From Bradyrhizobium cytisi (GTDB lineage Bacteria > Pseudomonadota > Alphaproteobacteria > Rhizobiales > Xanthobacteraceae), in contig NZ_VSSR01000013.1 in assembly GCF_008123515.1 (NCBI RefSeq), positions 62,001 through 126,000 of the forward strand: a stretch of DNA of 64,000 nt, written 5' to 3'. This document shows, one piece after another, positions 8,293 to 16,508 of the stretch (the stretch's first letter is position 1; each line of letters begins with the position of its first letter). The notes beneath the pieces were generated by a model that saw only the letters and a program-made list of their open reading frames with translations, was not told the DNA's origin and did not search any database. The translations under genes were made by a program, and so were the position numbers.

Positions 8293-8626
8293 CCTGCAGG
8301 TCTATCTGCACCGTGAGCCGATCGACTTCCGGGCTGGCATCAACAGCCTTGCGGTTCTGGTCCAGGAGACGATGGCGCTCGATCCGTTCGCTCCGGCGGT
8401 TTTTGCGTTCTGCAATCGCCGTTGCGACCGGATGAAGTTGCTGTTCTTCGACCGGTCCGGCTTTGTGCTGGTCCTGAAGCGGCTGACCGAGGACAAGTTC
8501 CGATGGCCGCGCCGCCAGGAGGCGGTCGTCACGCTGACGACCGAGCAATTGCACTGGATACTTGACGGCATCGATATCGATGCGATGGTCCGCCATCCGG
8601 TGCGGCAATATCAGGTTGCCGGCTGA
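8273..8626 (+). CDS. tnpB: IS66 TnpB (Orf2) protein
   Basis: 117 aa, matching the usual size of IS66 Orf2. The family pattern is unmistakable: an N-terminal VYLHREPIDFRAGINSLAVL, a central FAFCNRRCDRMKLLFFDRSG, and the C-terminal LDGIDIDAM. It is required for transposition of IS66 elements along with TnpA and TnpC; its biochemical role is unknown. It begins inside the end of tnpA and precedes tnpC by about 50 bp. Confidence 0.95.
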   Translation: MFRLGGDLQVYLHREPIDFRAGINSLAVLVQETMALDPFAPAVFAFCNRRCDRMKLLFFDRSGFVLVLKRLTEDKFRWPRRQEAVVTLTTEQLHWILDGIDIDAMVRHPVRQYQVAG

Positions 8627-8678
8627 GCTCTCGAGTTGAGCGGTTGACGCGCCGGTACGGTTCAGATTCAAGAATCCG

Positions 8679-10250
8679 ATGAATCGAACCGGCGAACCGA
8701 GTGTCGAAGCGCTGTTGGCGCGCATTGCTGCGCTGCAGGTGGAGAATCGTCAGCTCACGGAGCGCGTCGTCAGGCTCGAGGAAGAACTGGCGCTGGCACG
8801 CCTGCATCGTTTTGCGCCGCGCAGCGAAAAGCACGTCGACCGTCTGTTCAATGAAGCCGAGCAGGCCGCCGATGAGGATGATGCCGGCAGCGAAACGGAC
8901 AATATCGCCGAACTTCCGGACACGGGCTTGCCACCCGTCGAAAGCACAACGGGAAAGAAGCGCGGCCGCAGACCGCTGCCGGCGAACCTGCCGCGTGAGC
9001 GGGTCGAGTATGACCTGCCCGACGATCAGAAGGCGTGTCCTTGCTGCCGTGGCCAGATGCATCGCATGGGCGAGACTGTCACCGAGCAACTTCATCTCGA
9101 GGTGAAGGCGAAGGTTTTACAGAATGTGCGCTTCAAATATGGGTGCCGCCATTGCGATCGCACCGGGATCAATGCCCCTGTCGTGACCGCGCCGATGCCG
9201 ACGCAGCCCTTGCCGGGCAGCGTTGCCACGGCCTCAACGCTGGCGTTCGCGCTGGTTCACAAATATGTCGATGGCACGCCGCTCTACCGTCTGGCGCAGG
9301 CCTTCGAACGCGCAGGTGTTCCGGTCAGCCGCGGCGCTTTGGGTCACTGGGTGATCGGCTCGAGCGAGAAGCATCTGCATCGCATCTCAGACGCCCTGAA
9401 GCTGCGGCTCAGATTGCAACCTCTCATCCATGGCGACGAGACGACGGTTCAGGTCCTCAAGGAGAAGGACAAAAAAGCCACCAGCACATCGTACATGTGG
9501 GCTTATCGCAGCGGCCAGGGCAGTCACGAGCCCATCGTTCTTCTGGATTATCAACCGGGCCGCGGCCAGATCCACCCGCAGGCGTTCCTCGGCGATTACC
9601 GTGGCATCGTGATGAGTGACGGCTATACCGCATGGCGCACGCTGGAAGGGGCCACCCACATTGGATGCATGGCCCACTCCCGACGGCGCTTTGTCGATGC
9701 CCTCAAGGCGAGGAAGAAGGGCGGCGGCCCGCCAGAGCAGGCGCTGCGGTTCTTCGAACAGCTTTACCGGGTTGAAAGGCAGGCGCGGGACGAAAAACCA
9801 GACAGAGGCGAAACGCCAGATCAATGCATTCGCCGCTTCCGCCAGCAACACAGCATTCCCGTCCTGAACGCCCTCAAGGAATGGCTCGATCAAATCGCCC
9901 CGAAGGTCTTGCCCGACAGCAAGCTTGGCGATGCCGTATCCTACACTCTGAACCAATGGGAATATCTGACGCGCTACACGCAAGACGGCAGGATGCCGAT
10001 CGACAACAATCTCCTGGAGCGCGATATCAGAATCTTTGCCACTGGCAGAAAGAGCTGGCTGTTCAGCGACACCGTCGAGGGAGCCAGGGCCAGTGCCGTC
10101 GTCTACAGTCTGATGCTGACCTGCCGCGCCTCACGCGTCGAGCCGTTAGCCTGGTTGCGCCACGTGCTCACCGAATTGCCTCAGCGCGCCGACGACGCCG
10201 ATATTACCGACCTGCTGCCCTTCAACTTCCCCAAAACCGCCGCTGCCTGA
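8679..10250 (+). CDS. tnpC: IS66-family transposase TnpC
   Basis: 523 aa. In order: an N-terminal leucine-zipper-like coiled coil (ALLARIAALQVENRQLTERV), a basic LHRFAPRSEKH segment, a zinc-finger-like region (CPCCRGQMHRMGET, later GCRHCDR), the DDE core with HGDETTVQVL, LDYQPGRGQ, YRGIVMSDGYTAW, GCMAHSRRRFVDA, and the end IDNNLLERDIR with the catalytic Glu. The tail WLRHVLTELPQRADDADITD is the usual IS66 C-terminal domain. All key residues are present, so it is probably functional. Confidence 0.97.
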   Translation: MNRTGEPSVEALLARIAALQVENRQLTERVVRLEEELALARLHRFAPRSEKHVDRLFNEAEQAADEDDAGSETDNIAELPDTGLPPVESTTGKKRGRRPLPANLPRERVEYDLPDDQKACPCCRGQMHRMGETVTEQLHLEVKAKVLQNVRFKYGCRHCDRTGINAPVVTAPMPTQPLPGSVATASTLAFALVHKYVDGTPLYRLAQAFERAGVPVSRGALGHWVIGSSEKHLHRISDALKLRLRLQPLIHGDETTVQVLKEKDKKATSTSYMWAYRSGQGSHEPIVLLDYQPGRGQIHPQAFLGDYRGIVMSDGYTAWRTLEGATHIGCMAHSRRRFVDALKARKKGGGPPEQALRFFEQLYRVERQARDEKPDRGETPDQCIRRFRQQHSIPVLNALKEWLDQIAPKVLPDSKLGDAVSYTLNQWEYLTRYTQDGRMPIDNNLLERDIRIFATGRKSWLFSDTVEGARASAVVYSLMLTCRASRVEPLAWLRHVLTELPQRADDADITDLLPFNFPKTAAA

Positions 10251-11230
10251 ACGGGTCAGATGCCGCCCTCGATACGAAGGCCATCCGTCAAGAGCGCGGG
10301 CGTCACCGTGCGGAGAAAATCGCGCTTACCTTGAACTGGTGGGCATGCGTGTAGCGTCCCACCATGATGGCGGCGCGCCTGGCCACGCGCAGATAGCTTT
10401 GGCGCAGTTCGACGCTCTCGCGTTTGGCCAAACCGACCAGCTTCTCGATCGCCCGGTGCATGAGCCGCGCATCGCTCGGATGCGCGATCGCCTTCTCCTG
10501 TACGGTGGTATCCACAACGACCCGCTCGAGATCTTTGGTCTCGATTGCCCCAGTTCGATGCGCCACCGAGAGGCTTTCTTGCAACAGCGCGGCGATCTGC
10601 TCCTCACCCAGCCGCTGGCGCCAGCGGGTCAGCGACGAGCGATCGAATGGCAAGTCGTGCCGGAACACCACCTCGCCGCAGAAATACTGAAAATACGGGT
10701 TCTCGACCCACCTGTCGCACAGCGCCTCGTCAGAGAGATTGTGCATGTGCTTGAGGATGAATAGTCCGGCTACCAATCGTGTCGGCAACGGTGGCTGCCC
10801 CGGCCCGAGGCGACAGACCGAACTGAAGCGTCCCGCCAGGAAGTCCCAATCGATCTCCGCCGCCAGACGCACCAACGGATGGCGAAGGTTGATGATCTTC
10901 TCCAGAGATGGACGAAACAGATCGTCCTGACGATCGTCGCGCGGATGGCTCATGGGTTCTCCCCAACAGCGAATCTCGCCGTCAAAGGAATCACGAAGCC
11001 GCCCAATCCGGAATCCAAAAACGCAAGAAAACCAGGACCTACCCACGGCTTTCTTGCAAAATCGAATACTTGCTCGCGTCAAATCACTGCGACAGATCAA
11101 TCGCTTCCGAATTCTTCACGGGCGACTAATTAGCGAGGCTGCTAAAACGCACAATCGGGAAGTAACCTCGATCAAGTCGCGCTCCAGGACCTTTAGCAGC
11201 TAGTCAGGTTCGCCGGCATAACGGGATTCT

Positions 11231-12295
11231 TTAGCTACGACCCTTGTTTGGTTCAGTGACAATTGCGAGCTGACGGCCGAATTCGACTATGACGTAGTTG
11301 GAGCCTTCTGTGTGGCATCCAGGAGCACGAACCTCGAACCCGATCAGGTAGTCGTTGGGCCTATTTATCATATTCAGTGGCACGATTATTCCCAGCGCAG
11401 GCATCAGCGTCGGTTGTTCCTTGAAAATCGGCATGGACTTGTTCGGGTAAAATCTCAGGCGGTACGGAACAACCTGATGACCATTAAACCTGGTGACACC
11501 GAGCTTTTCGTATTCGGTGGTCAATACAGTGAGCCCGGCATCGATAAAGATAATCGAGACCGCGTACATTGCGGGGGCATTTGACCTGTTCGAGATTACA
11601 GGGGTCATTCCGACGGGGCCATGGTCTTCCGCGTTTGGCGTGTGTTGCAGCGCCTGTTGCTTCTTCATCTTATCGAAGAAGAACTCAATGGTAAGATCCG
11701 GGTTCGTGGCTCGACGAAACATGTCGCGGACTTCATAGTGCTCCATGATGAGCCGATTGAAGTTGTGCCGGCGGTAGTACCGGCCATCGACCTGATGCGG
11801 ATCTCCGTTGGATGGTGGAATATCGATCGCAACCGCTATTCGCCCGTTTGAGAGGGGGATGTGGCGAGGCTTCACCGAAGTCAGGAGAGGGGTGACGTGT
11901 TGCTGGAGGACTTGTTCAAACCAAATTTCTGGATATTCACGAGGATCGAGACCAGCATCCAGTCCATCCGGCTCGTGGTCTTTGTTCTCTTTCATGCCAT
12001 AGATGATCTGCCCACCATCCGCATTTGCGAATGCAGAGATGTCCCGCGCCATTTCCAGCTTGCGAGGCTCGCTTCGCTTATCGATGGAATCTGACGCCTT
12101 GTACTCAATGTGTAGGCTCTCTTTCACGATGCCTGTGTGGAGAGCGATTAGCTCAGCTTCTGTGTTGAGGGTAAGCATGATCGCCTCGTGAATTGAAAGG
12201 TTTGCCAATAACATCATTCCCGTCAGCGTTGTACCGTCTTTTCCCTGTAGAATCCCGTTGAATTGGTGGATTGGCGTGGTTAAATCGCGTCTCAT
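11231..12295 (-). CDS. AlbA_2 (Schlafen-like) putative DNA-binding domain protein
   Basis: 354 aa as drawn; starts at internal Met27 or Met40 are possible. Residues about 50-175 match the AlbA_2/AAA_4 domain: ESLHIEYKAS, then EMARDISAFANADGGQIIYG, and later DGRYYRRHNFNRLIMEHYEV. The domain occurs in putative transcriptional regulators, Schlafen-like nucleases and several anti-phage systems. The C-terminal 150 residues are of unknown function and lack the usual ATPase or HTH parts. It stands alone between the IS5 element and a divergent exported protein gene, so its job in the island is unclear. Confidence 0.7.
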   Translation of the reverse strand: MRRDLTTPIHQFNGILQGKDGTTLTGMMLLANLSIHEAIMLTLNTEAELIALHTGIVKESLHIEYKASDSIDKRSEPRKLEMARDISAFANADGGQIIYGMKENKDHEPDGLDAGLDPREYPEIWFEQVLQQHVTPLLTSVKPRHIPLSNGRIAVAIDIPPSNGDPHQVDGRYYRRHNFNRLIMEHYEVRDMFRRATNPDLTIEFFFDKMKKQQALQHTPNAEDHGPVGMTPVISNRSNAPAMYAVSIIFIDAGLTVLTTEYEKLGVTRFNGHQVVPYRLRFYPNKSMPIFKEQPTLMPALGIIVPLNMINRPNDYLIGFEVRAPGCHTEGSNYVIVEFGRQLAIVTEPNKGRS

Positions 12296-12313
12296 CGCGT
12301 TTGGGGGAAGTGC

Positions 12314-12766
12314 ATGTGGCGCGTGGCGATAATATTTTGTCTATCGACCGTGGGGGCTGCTGCTGACGAGTTACCCAGAAACCTCCTGTTGAAGTGCGAA
12401 GGCAAGCTGACGATCATAATTAATCCGCCGACCGTGGAATCGCTGACGCCGCGGAATTTCGATACTACGTTGAGTCTCAGGGACGGGGAGTTAACGGACA
12501 CAGGATCAGCGTTTTTGAACACCGGGAACTGCGAGCTGAAAAACGGCGTCGTCGTTTGCTCCGGGAAAGCTGTCTATGCAAGCACGGTCGATAGCGGAAG
12601 TGAGAGCAGGGTAATGAAGTCGTACATCAATCGGGAGACCGGCGAGTACAACTTCTTCATGGAGACGACGCGGTACGCTGGCCGGAACGCAACCGGCAAA
12701 AAATCAGAAGGAATGAAATATATGCGTAACGGCATATGCCGTTCGATAAGCAAGCCGGTATTCTGA
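12314..12766 (+). CDS. Small exported protein of unknown function
   Basis: 150 aa. A clear signal peptide (MWRVAIIFCLSTVGAAADEL, cleavage probably after AAA) directs it to the periplasm. The mature part has a beta-rich look (LLLKCEGKLTIIINPP, later NFDTTLSLRDGEL) with cysteines at CEGK, NCELK, VVCSG and ICRS that could form disulphides. Proteins like this are common as uncharacterised periplasmic proteins in bradyrhizobia. It starts 18 bp from the divergent AlbA_2 gene, so the promoters overlap coding sequence. Confidence 0.7.
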   Translation: MWRVAIIFCLSTVGAAADELPRNLLLKCEGKLTIIINPPTVESLTPRNFDTTLSLRDGELTDTGSAFLNTGNCELKNGVVVCSGKAVYASTVDSGSESRVMKSYINRETGEYNFFMETTRYAGRNATGKKSEGMKYMRNGICRSISKPVF

Positions 12767-12955
12767 AGGTAAGATGGAGCCGAAGCGGGCAGGCTCGTCG
12801 AACTCATTCAGACATTCTGCATTTACCCATGCACTGGTGACGAAATTCGGTAATCCCATGCGGTTCTTCCCATCTGCGCGGGAGTGGGAACAGCTACAGT
12901 CAACGTCCATCGTCGCCCATGCAGGTTCGTCGAACATCATGGCCGATTCTTTCAT

Positions 12956-13699
12956 TCACTCGTCAGCGCAACTATCGAACGGTCCCTTGAAAGCGTATTT
13001 TACCGCCGTCGTCGAGAATATGCCACGATCTGTTATTCGAGCGTCGTTAAGATCAAACAGTGCGACGTTATAGCCGCGCGGATCAAATTGACTCGTGTAT
13101 GCAATCCCATCGTAGCCATTGATGCGTAAAAACTCAGCGAGAATTTGCGTCGCGGCATAGTCAGCCCGATCTTCGACTCTTATCACTGGCTCCCCAAACG
13201 CGCGGTCGATTGTAGCCCACACCGTTTCGTCGATTTCGTCGTCGGGCGGTTCGAAGAGCCCAACAAGCGGGCCAACTTGTTTGTTGCAGTCAATGAGTCG
13301 AACATCGCGGACCAGTTTCAACGTTGCGACGGATAGCTGTGCGGAGAGACCCGGACGCATTTCCGACATTGCAGCATCGCGGGTTGATGCCGCGTACAGA
13401 CACGGAATTCCTTTGGGGTTGATGCGGCCCTCGTGCGCTCTATCACCGAGTGGCTTCATGCGGTCTACTGAATACGGTATCGGTGCGTCGGCACCGAGTT
13501 CTGTTGGTCGCCAGTCGTGACCTAGCTGTGCTCTAAAGAGCACTTCATTTGTTTTCAAAACAGAAATTCGACTTGAGCAGCTATCTAGAACTGAAATTAA
13601 AAACTGCTCGGTGGCATCGGCGCGGAAATATCTCCGATCAAATGTCTCGCGCTTGAAGTATTCGAAATCTAAATGTGATCTGAAAAACTGTTTTGCCAA
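12956..13699 (-). CDS. RES-domain protein (candidate NAD-targeting toxin)
   Basis: The frame is open from 13906, but the part above 13734 overlaps the integrase gene. No ATG or GTG lies between that overlap and the domain; a TTG at 13699 would give about 247 aa. The RES core is clear: LFRAQLGHDWRP, INPKGIPCLYAASTRDAAMSEMRP and VRLIDCN, ending with INGYDGIAYTSQFDPRGYNVALFD. RES toxins (ParT, MbcT) degrade or phosphorolyse NAD+ or ADP-ribosylate proteins and are normally preceded by a Xre/MbcA antitoxin. None is present here; the upstream neighbour is the integrase. The start is uncertain and the N-terminus may be lost. Confidence 0.72.
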   Translation of the reverse strand: MAKQFFRSHLDFEYFKRETFDRRYFRADATEQFLISVLDSCSSRISVLKTNEVLFRAQLGHDWRPTELGADAPIPYSVDRMKPLGDRAHEGRINPKGIPCLYAASTRDAAMSEMRPGLSAQLSVATLKLVRDVRLIDCNKQVGPLVGLFEPPDDEIDETVWATIDRAFGEPVIRVEDRADYAATQILAEFLRINGYDGIAYTSQFDPRGYNVALFDLNDARITDRGIFSTTAVKYAFKGPFDSCADE

Positions 13700-13733
13700 G
13701 GTGGATGCTCCCGCAATCGTATCTATAACATTC

Positions 13734-14870
13734 TCAAGCTGCGAGTGATGCGGGAGCGTCGATGCAAACGCTCTGCACGAACGCTTCCCACCTTTCCATC
13801 GCATCCCGCATTTCGGGCAGGTACGTGTAGAGATCGTAGGTCTCTTCCATCTCAGTGCGAGATGAGACGTGGTTGACCAGGCGCTCGGCGATGTCCGGAC
13901 GGACACCTAGTCGGCCGAGGCCGCTCCGGAACGTCCTGCGGAGATCGTGCAACGTCCAGGGCGCAATGTTGGTGATCTTGTCGAGCGCCTTCTTACATTT
14001 GCTCCAACCGCTGAAAGGTCGGTCTCCCTCAAGCACCGGCCCGCGAGCGGGGAAGAGCAGGGGACCATCACCATTTTCCTGAACCTTCTTATGCATAATT
14101 GCCGAGGCCATCGGACCCACGGGGAAAGTATGCACCAGGTTGTTTTTTGTTAGTTCGCCGGGCAGCGTCACAGTTTGCTGGTTGTGGGAGTAGTAGATTT
14201 TAGCCAGGGCTCCGGTTTCGCCTCGGCGCTGGCCCATCAAAATCAACAGGCGAACAATTTCAGGAAAATCTCCCGCCATTTGGAAGGAGGCAAACCAAAC
14301 CTTTTTCAGTTCCTCGTCAGTCAAGATACGTTTGCGGCGTTTGGGTTTTGCCAGCTGTATGCCGTCCAGGGGATTGACGGTGATGTACTGTCGTCGTTTG
14401 GCCCACCGGAAGAAGGTGCGGGACACGGCTTGGGCGTGGTGCAGTTCGCTCGGGGTATCTACCAGTTTGTCGGTAATAGCGGAGAGCATGTGGGTGTTGA
14501 TGCCGGTCATCCGCTTGTTCTTCAGAACGGGCAGGTAGTGCGTCTCCAAGATGTGCGTATAGCCCCGCTGGGTGCTGGCCTTCTTCAAGGCAATGTGGAC
14601 CTTTTTGAACGTCTCGTAGGCTTCTTCAAATGATACCCGGCCGGTCGGCGCCTGAGCGGTCGCAAGGAGCTTCTTGGCCTCTGCACGAGCCTCTTGGAGG
14701 GTCATCGATGGGTAATGGCCAAGGCTAATAAGCTGGCGGTCGGTTCCGCGCATGACAATCCACGTGCGGCGTTTCTTGCCGACGCGGATGCCAAACGCGG
14801 GTGTCGTCAGGTCAAAATATTTCCCTGGCGCTAGCGATCGGACAGTTAGATCGGTGAACTTCGTTTTCAA
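13734..14870 (-). CDS. int: Tyrosine recombinase/integrase of the left-hand element
   Basis: 378 aa from a TTG at 14870. An N-terminal arm-binding domain (KYFDLTTPAFGIRVGKKRRT, then LISLGHYPSMTLQEARAEAK) of the DUF4102 type is followed by a SAM-like core-binding domain and the catalytic domain: ILMGQRRGETGAL (Arg I), LHDLRRTFRSGLG (His-x-x-Arg), VNHVSS and a Tyr in the YDLYTYLPEMRDAM segment. The gene sits 140 bp from a tRNA-Thr gene cut after its anticodon loop and points away from it, as usual for an integrase next to its attachment site. It probably integrated the element that fills 1-15,010. Confidence 0.92.
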   Translation of the reverse strand: MKTKFTDLTVRSLAPGKYFDLTTPAFGIRVGKKRRTWIVMRGTDRQLISLGHYPSMTLQEARAEAKKLLATAQAPTGRVSFEEAYETFKKVHIALKKASTQRGYTHILETHYLPVLKNKRMTGINTHMLSAITDKLVDTPSELHHAQAVSRTFFRWAKRRQYITVNPLDGIQLAKPKRRKRILTDEELKKVWFASFQMAGDFPEIVRLLILMGQRRGETGALAKIYYSHNQQTVTLPGELTKNNLVHTFPVGPMASAIMHKKVQENGDGPLLFPARGPVLEGDRPFSGWSKCKKALDKITNIAPWTLHDLRRTFRSGLGRLGVRPDIAERLVNHVSSRTEMEETYDLYTYLPEMRDAMERWEAFVQSVCIDAPASLAA

Positions 14871-15009
14871 AATTTGTCTCTTTTTGTCTCCCAGACATGG
14901 CCTGCTGCCACGTTCCGGCGAGTAAGAGACTAGCCGCTAACTAGCTGAAAATACACAAGAACATGGCAAACGTGTTCGCCATGTGCCGCCATGTTTGGCT
15001 GCAAAATAT
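14871..15009. other. Non-coding end of the left-hand element beside the attachment site
   Basis: About 140 bp between the integrase start and the tRNA fragment. It contains a hairpin-forming inverted repeat at about 14963-14992 (CATGGC...GCCATG). Such places usually hold the integrase promoter and arm-type recombinase sites. Nothing else was recognised. Confidence 0.4.
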
Positions 15010-15048
15010 GTTTACAAAACCGCTGCTCTACCGCTGAGCTAAGCCGGC
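15010..15048 (-). pseudogene. 5' half of tRNA-Thr(TGT), cut after the anticodon loop
   Basis: Read on the minus strand, 15048 to 15010 gives the acceptor 5' strand GCCGGCT, the D arm TAGCTCAGCGGTAGAGCA and the anticodon arm start with loop TTTGTAA. Right after the loop the expected 3' half (anticodon stem, variable loop, T arm, acceptor) is replaced by unrelated AT-rich DNA that leads into the integrase. No 3' half was seen in the window. The crossover point in the anticodon loop is typical for tyrosine recombinases. An intact gene may have been rebuilt at the other, unseen end of the element. Confidence 0.8.
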
Positions 15049-15168
15049 CACTCGCAAGGAACCCATGCGGGTTGCCGGCTGGCGCCAGCGCGTCCGCTTG
15101 TGCGCGGTCGCAATACCAGACTTGTCCGGGAAGTGCCAGAACCTGCAGTGGCGTCCGCCGGCATGAAA

Positions 15169-15195
15169 CAGGCGGCCCCTTTTTGGTGCCGCCTG
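15169..15195 (-). terminator. Hairpin downstream of the 15,221-15,673 gene
   Basis: Arms CAGGCGGC and GCCGCCTG with a short A-rich loop on the minus strand, followed by TTTCAT. It lies 26 bp past the stop codon of the exported-protein gene and could be its terminator, although the U-tract is short. Confidence 0.55.
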
Positions 15196-15220
15196 AGCCA
15201 TTTCGATTGAGTTTTTGGGC

Positions 15221-15673
15221 CTACTGGCAGAGGTGCTGCCGGCCGTCTTCACCCTTGAACCACGTGCCGGGCCTGCACACGATGCCGTTGCGGGCCGCAT
15301 AGGCATCCCAATTGCCATACCAGCCGGGTCCGCTGCGGTCGTAGCTCGCATAGGAATTGCTCCAGCCCTGGAACGGCGCGGCGGCGACCGTTGCTGCGGT
15401 GCCGACGGCGGCGCCCGCCACCGCCCCCGCCGCGTCGACCGGCCAGAAGCCCGATTGTCCCTGATTGTTCGGGTTCACTTGCCGCTGGGCCGTGTGCCGG
15501 CGGCGATAGGTGCGATTGGTGGTGGGATTGGCGGGGCCGAGATTCTGGCAAGCGGGATCCTGGAACACCCCCGTGCAGCGGGCCGAATTGTCGGCCGCGG
15601 TCTGCGCGAAGGCTGGTGTGGCCAGCGTGGACGCAACGATTGCGGCCAAGCCAAGAAACTTCAGGCTTGTCAT
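15221..15673 (-). CDS. Exported small protein of unknown function
   Basis: 150 aa with a typical signal peptide (MTSLKFLGLAAIVASTLATP, cleaved after AFA-Q). A GGAGAA ribosome binding site precedes ATG 15673. The mature part has an Asn/Arg-rich stretch, an Ala/Gly helix (AAGAVAGAAVGTAATVAAAP) that might insert in a membrane, and a C-terminal Trp/Gly-rich part with two cysteines (VCRPG, HLCQ). I do not recognise a domain. Such short exported proteins are frequent in Bradyrhizobium. Confidence 0.7.
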   Translation of the reverse strand: MTSLKFLGLAAIVASTLATPAFAQTAADNSARCTGVFQDPACQNLGPANPTTNRTYRRRHTAQRQVNPNNQGQSGFWPVDAAGAVAGAAVGTAATVAAAPFQGWSNSYASYDRSGPGWYGNWDAYAARNGIVCRPGTWFKGEDGRQHLCQ

Positions 15674-15978
15674 GGCATTTTCTCCATGTTGTTGAGACCT
15701 GTGCTAAGTGCGATCTGACGCTGTCGTTCCGCGTTTTCTGGCCTGCGGGGTCACATCGACGTGAACCCGCTCAGGATGTGAGATCTGTGCCAGGCAACCT
15801 TGTCTACGTGAGCGATGCAACGGCTGTCTCTCCCGTTAACGCTTCACTAGCGTGCTTCGCAGCATTTGAGCGCCGCGCGATCCTTACGCGTTAGGCTTAC
15901 CGGAATTTGGTCAGCCGTCCTTAACCCTCTCTATGCTGCAATCCGTTAGGTTGTGCTCCGCATAACCGGGATCCTTCC
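15674..15978. promoter_or_regulatory. Divergent intergenic region between two exported-protein genes
   Basis: 305 bp without an open frame that looks coding. It must contain promoters for the minus-strand gene ending at 15221 and the plus-strand gene starting at 15979. No clear operator or riboswitch structure was seen. Confidence 0.4.
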
Positions 15979-16464
15979 ATGCGCGCATTCGCGCTCGCAG
16001 CCTTTCTGATCGGACTGCCCGCAACGGCTCTTGCCGGCGGCGGCTTCGATATCGTCGTGCCCGGCCGTCCCGGCGTGCCCATCATCATCAACAATATCGA
16101 TGCGTCCTACAGCGTCGTCGAAGGTGTCTGGGGCCTGGGCAAGAGCCTCCAGGTGCAGCCCACGATCTATGGCGGGCGCTACGTGGCCGAGCGGCAGCCC
16201 TCCGATGTCGGCCATTATTATCCGAGCATGGGCTTGCAGCCCGGCTATGGCCGCCTCGAGATCGAGCCGCCCGCGAACCGCAGATTGCCGCAGCCGGCAG
16301 AGAGCTATCACCAGAGCTGGGGCGCGTCATCCGCGCCGCTTCCGCCGCAAATGGATGTGCCGGTCAACCCGCCGCCGGTGATCCTCGCGCCTGAGATCAA
16401 CGACCATCCGCGGCGCCCTCGACCGCGACCGCATGCAGAGATGCCTGGCAAGCCGCCGGGTTAA
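15979..16464 (+). CDS. Exported proline-rich protein of unknown function
   Basis: 161 aa. The signal peptide MRAFALAAFLIGLPATALAG is followed by GGFDIVVPGRPGVPIIINN and a segment with tyrosines (VGHYYPSMGLQPGYGRLE). The last 60 residues are rich in Pro (PLPPQMDVPVNPPPVILAP) and basic at the end. No catalytic motif is visible. The next gene, 44 bp downstream, is also an exported small protein, so the two may be co-transcribed. Confidence 0.7.
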   Translation: MRAFALAAFLIGLPATALAGGGFDIVVPGRPGVPIIINNIDASYSVVEGVWGLGKSLQVQPTIYGGRYVAERQPSDVGHYYPSMGLQPGYGRLEIEPPANRRLPQPAESYHQSWGASSAPLPPQMDVPVNPPPVILAPEINDHPRRPRPRPHAEMPGKPPG

Positions 16465-16508
16465 GAAGCGTCAAAATCTAAAAAAACGGAAATCAACAGG
16501 AGAGAGTA

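Larger units (their letters stand above)
7737..10329 (+). mobile_element. Complete IS66-family element with 8-bp target duplication
   Basis: 2,593 bp. The ends are GTAAGCGCGAATTTCCCTGC at 7737 and, inverted, GTAAGCGCGATTTTCTCCGC ending at 10329 (19 of 23 identical over the terminal 23 bp). The direct 8-bp duplication CTTGAACT lies at 7729-7736 and 10330-10337, the size expected for this family. Three genes (tnpA, tnpB, tnpC) run on the plus strand, all apparently intact, so the element may be recent and active. Confidence 0.96.
7018..10953 (-). pseudogene. IS5-family transposase interrupted by IS66
   Basis: The 5' part starts at ATG 10953 behind a GGGGAG ribosome binding site and encodes 208 residues (DUF772-like domain: RLVAGLFILKHMHNLSDEAL, then FDRSSLTRWRQRLG). 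It breaks after HQFK at 10330. The 3' part resumes at 7736 with QFKRARREL and ends at TAA 7018. Removing IS66 and one 8-bp duplication restores one frame of 444 aa. DDE residues are visible: VVVDTTVQ in the first part, HGDKGYRG and AVEPVIGHLK in the second. The gene was therefore intact when IS66 landed and is inactive now. Confidence 0.92.
6986..11125 (-). mobile_element. IS5-family insertion sequence, itself split by an IS66 element
   Basis: Imperfect terminal inverted repeats begin GTCGTTCGTGAAGAA at 6986 and, read on the other strand, GTCGCCCGTGAAGAA ending at 11125 (13 of 15 identical). Both flanks carry TAATTA (6980-6985 and 11126-11131), compatible with TA or a longer target duplication. 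Without the IS66 insertion and its duplicated 8 bp the element would be 1,539 bp. It holds a single transposase gene on the minus strand. Confidence 0.88.
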
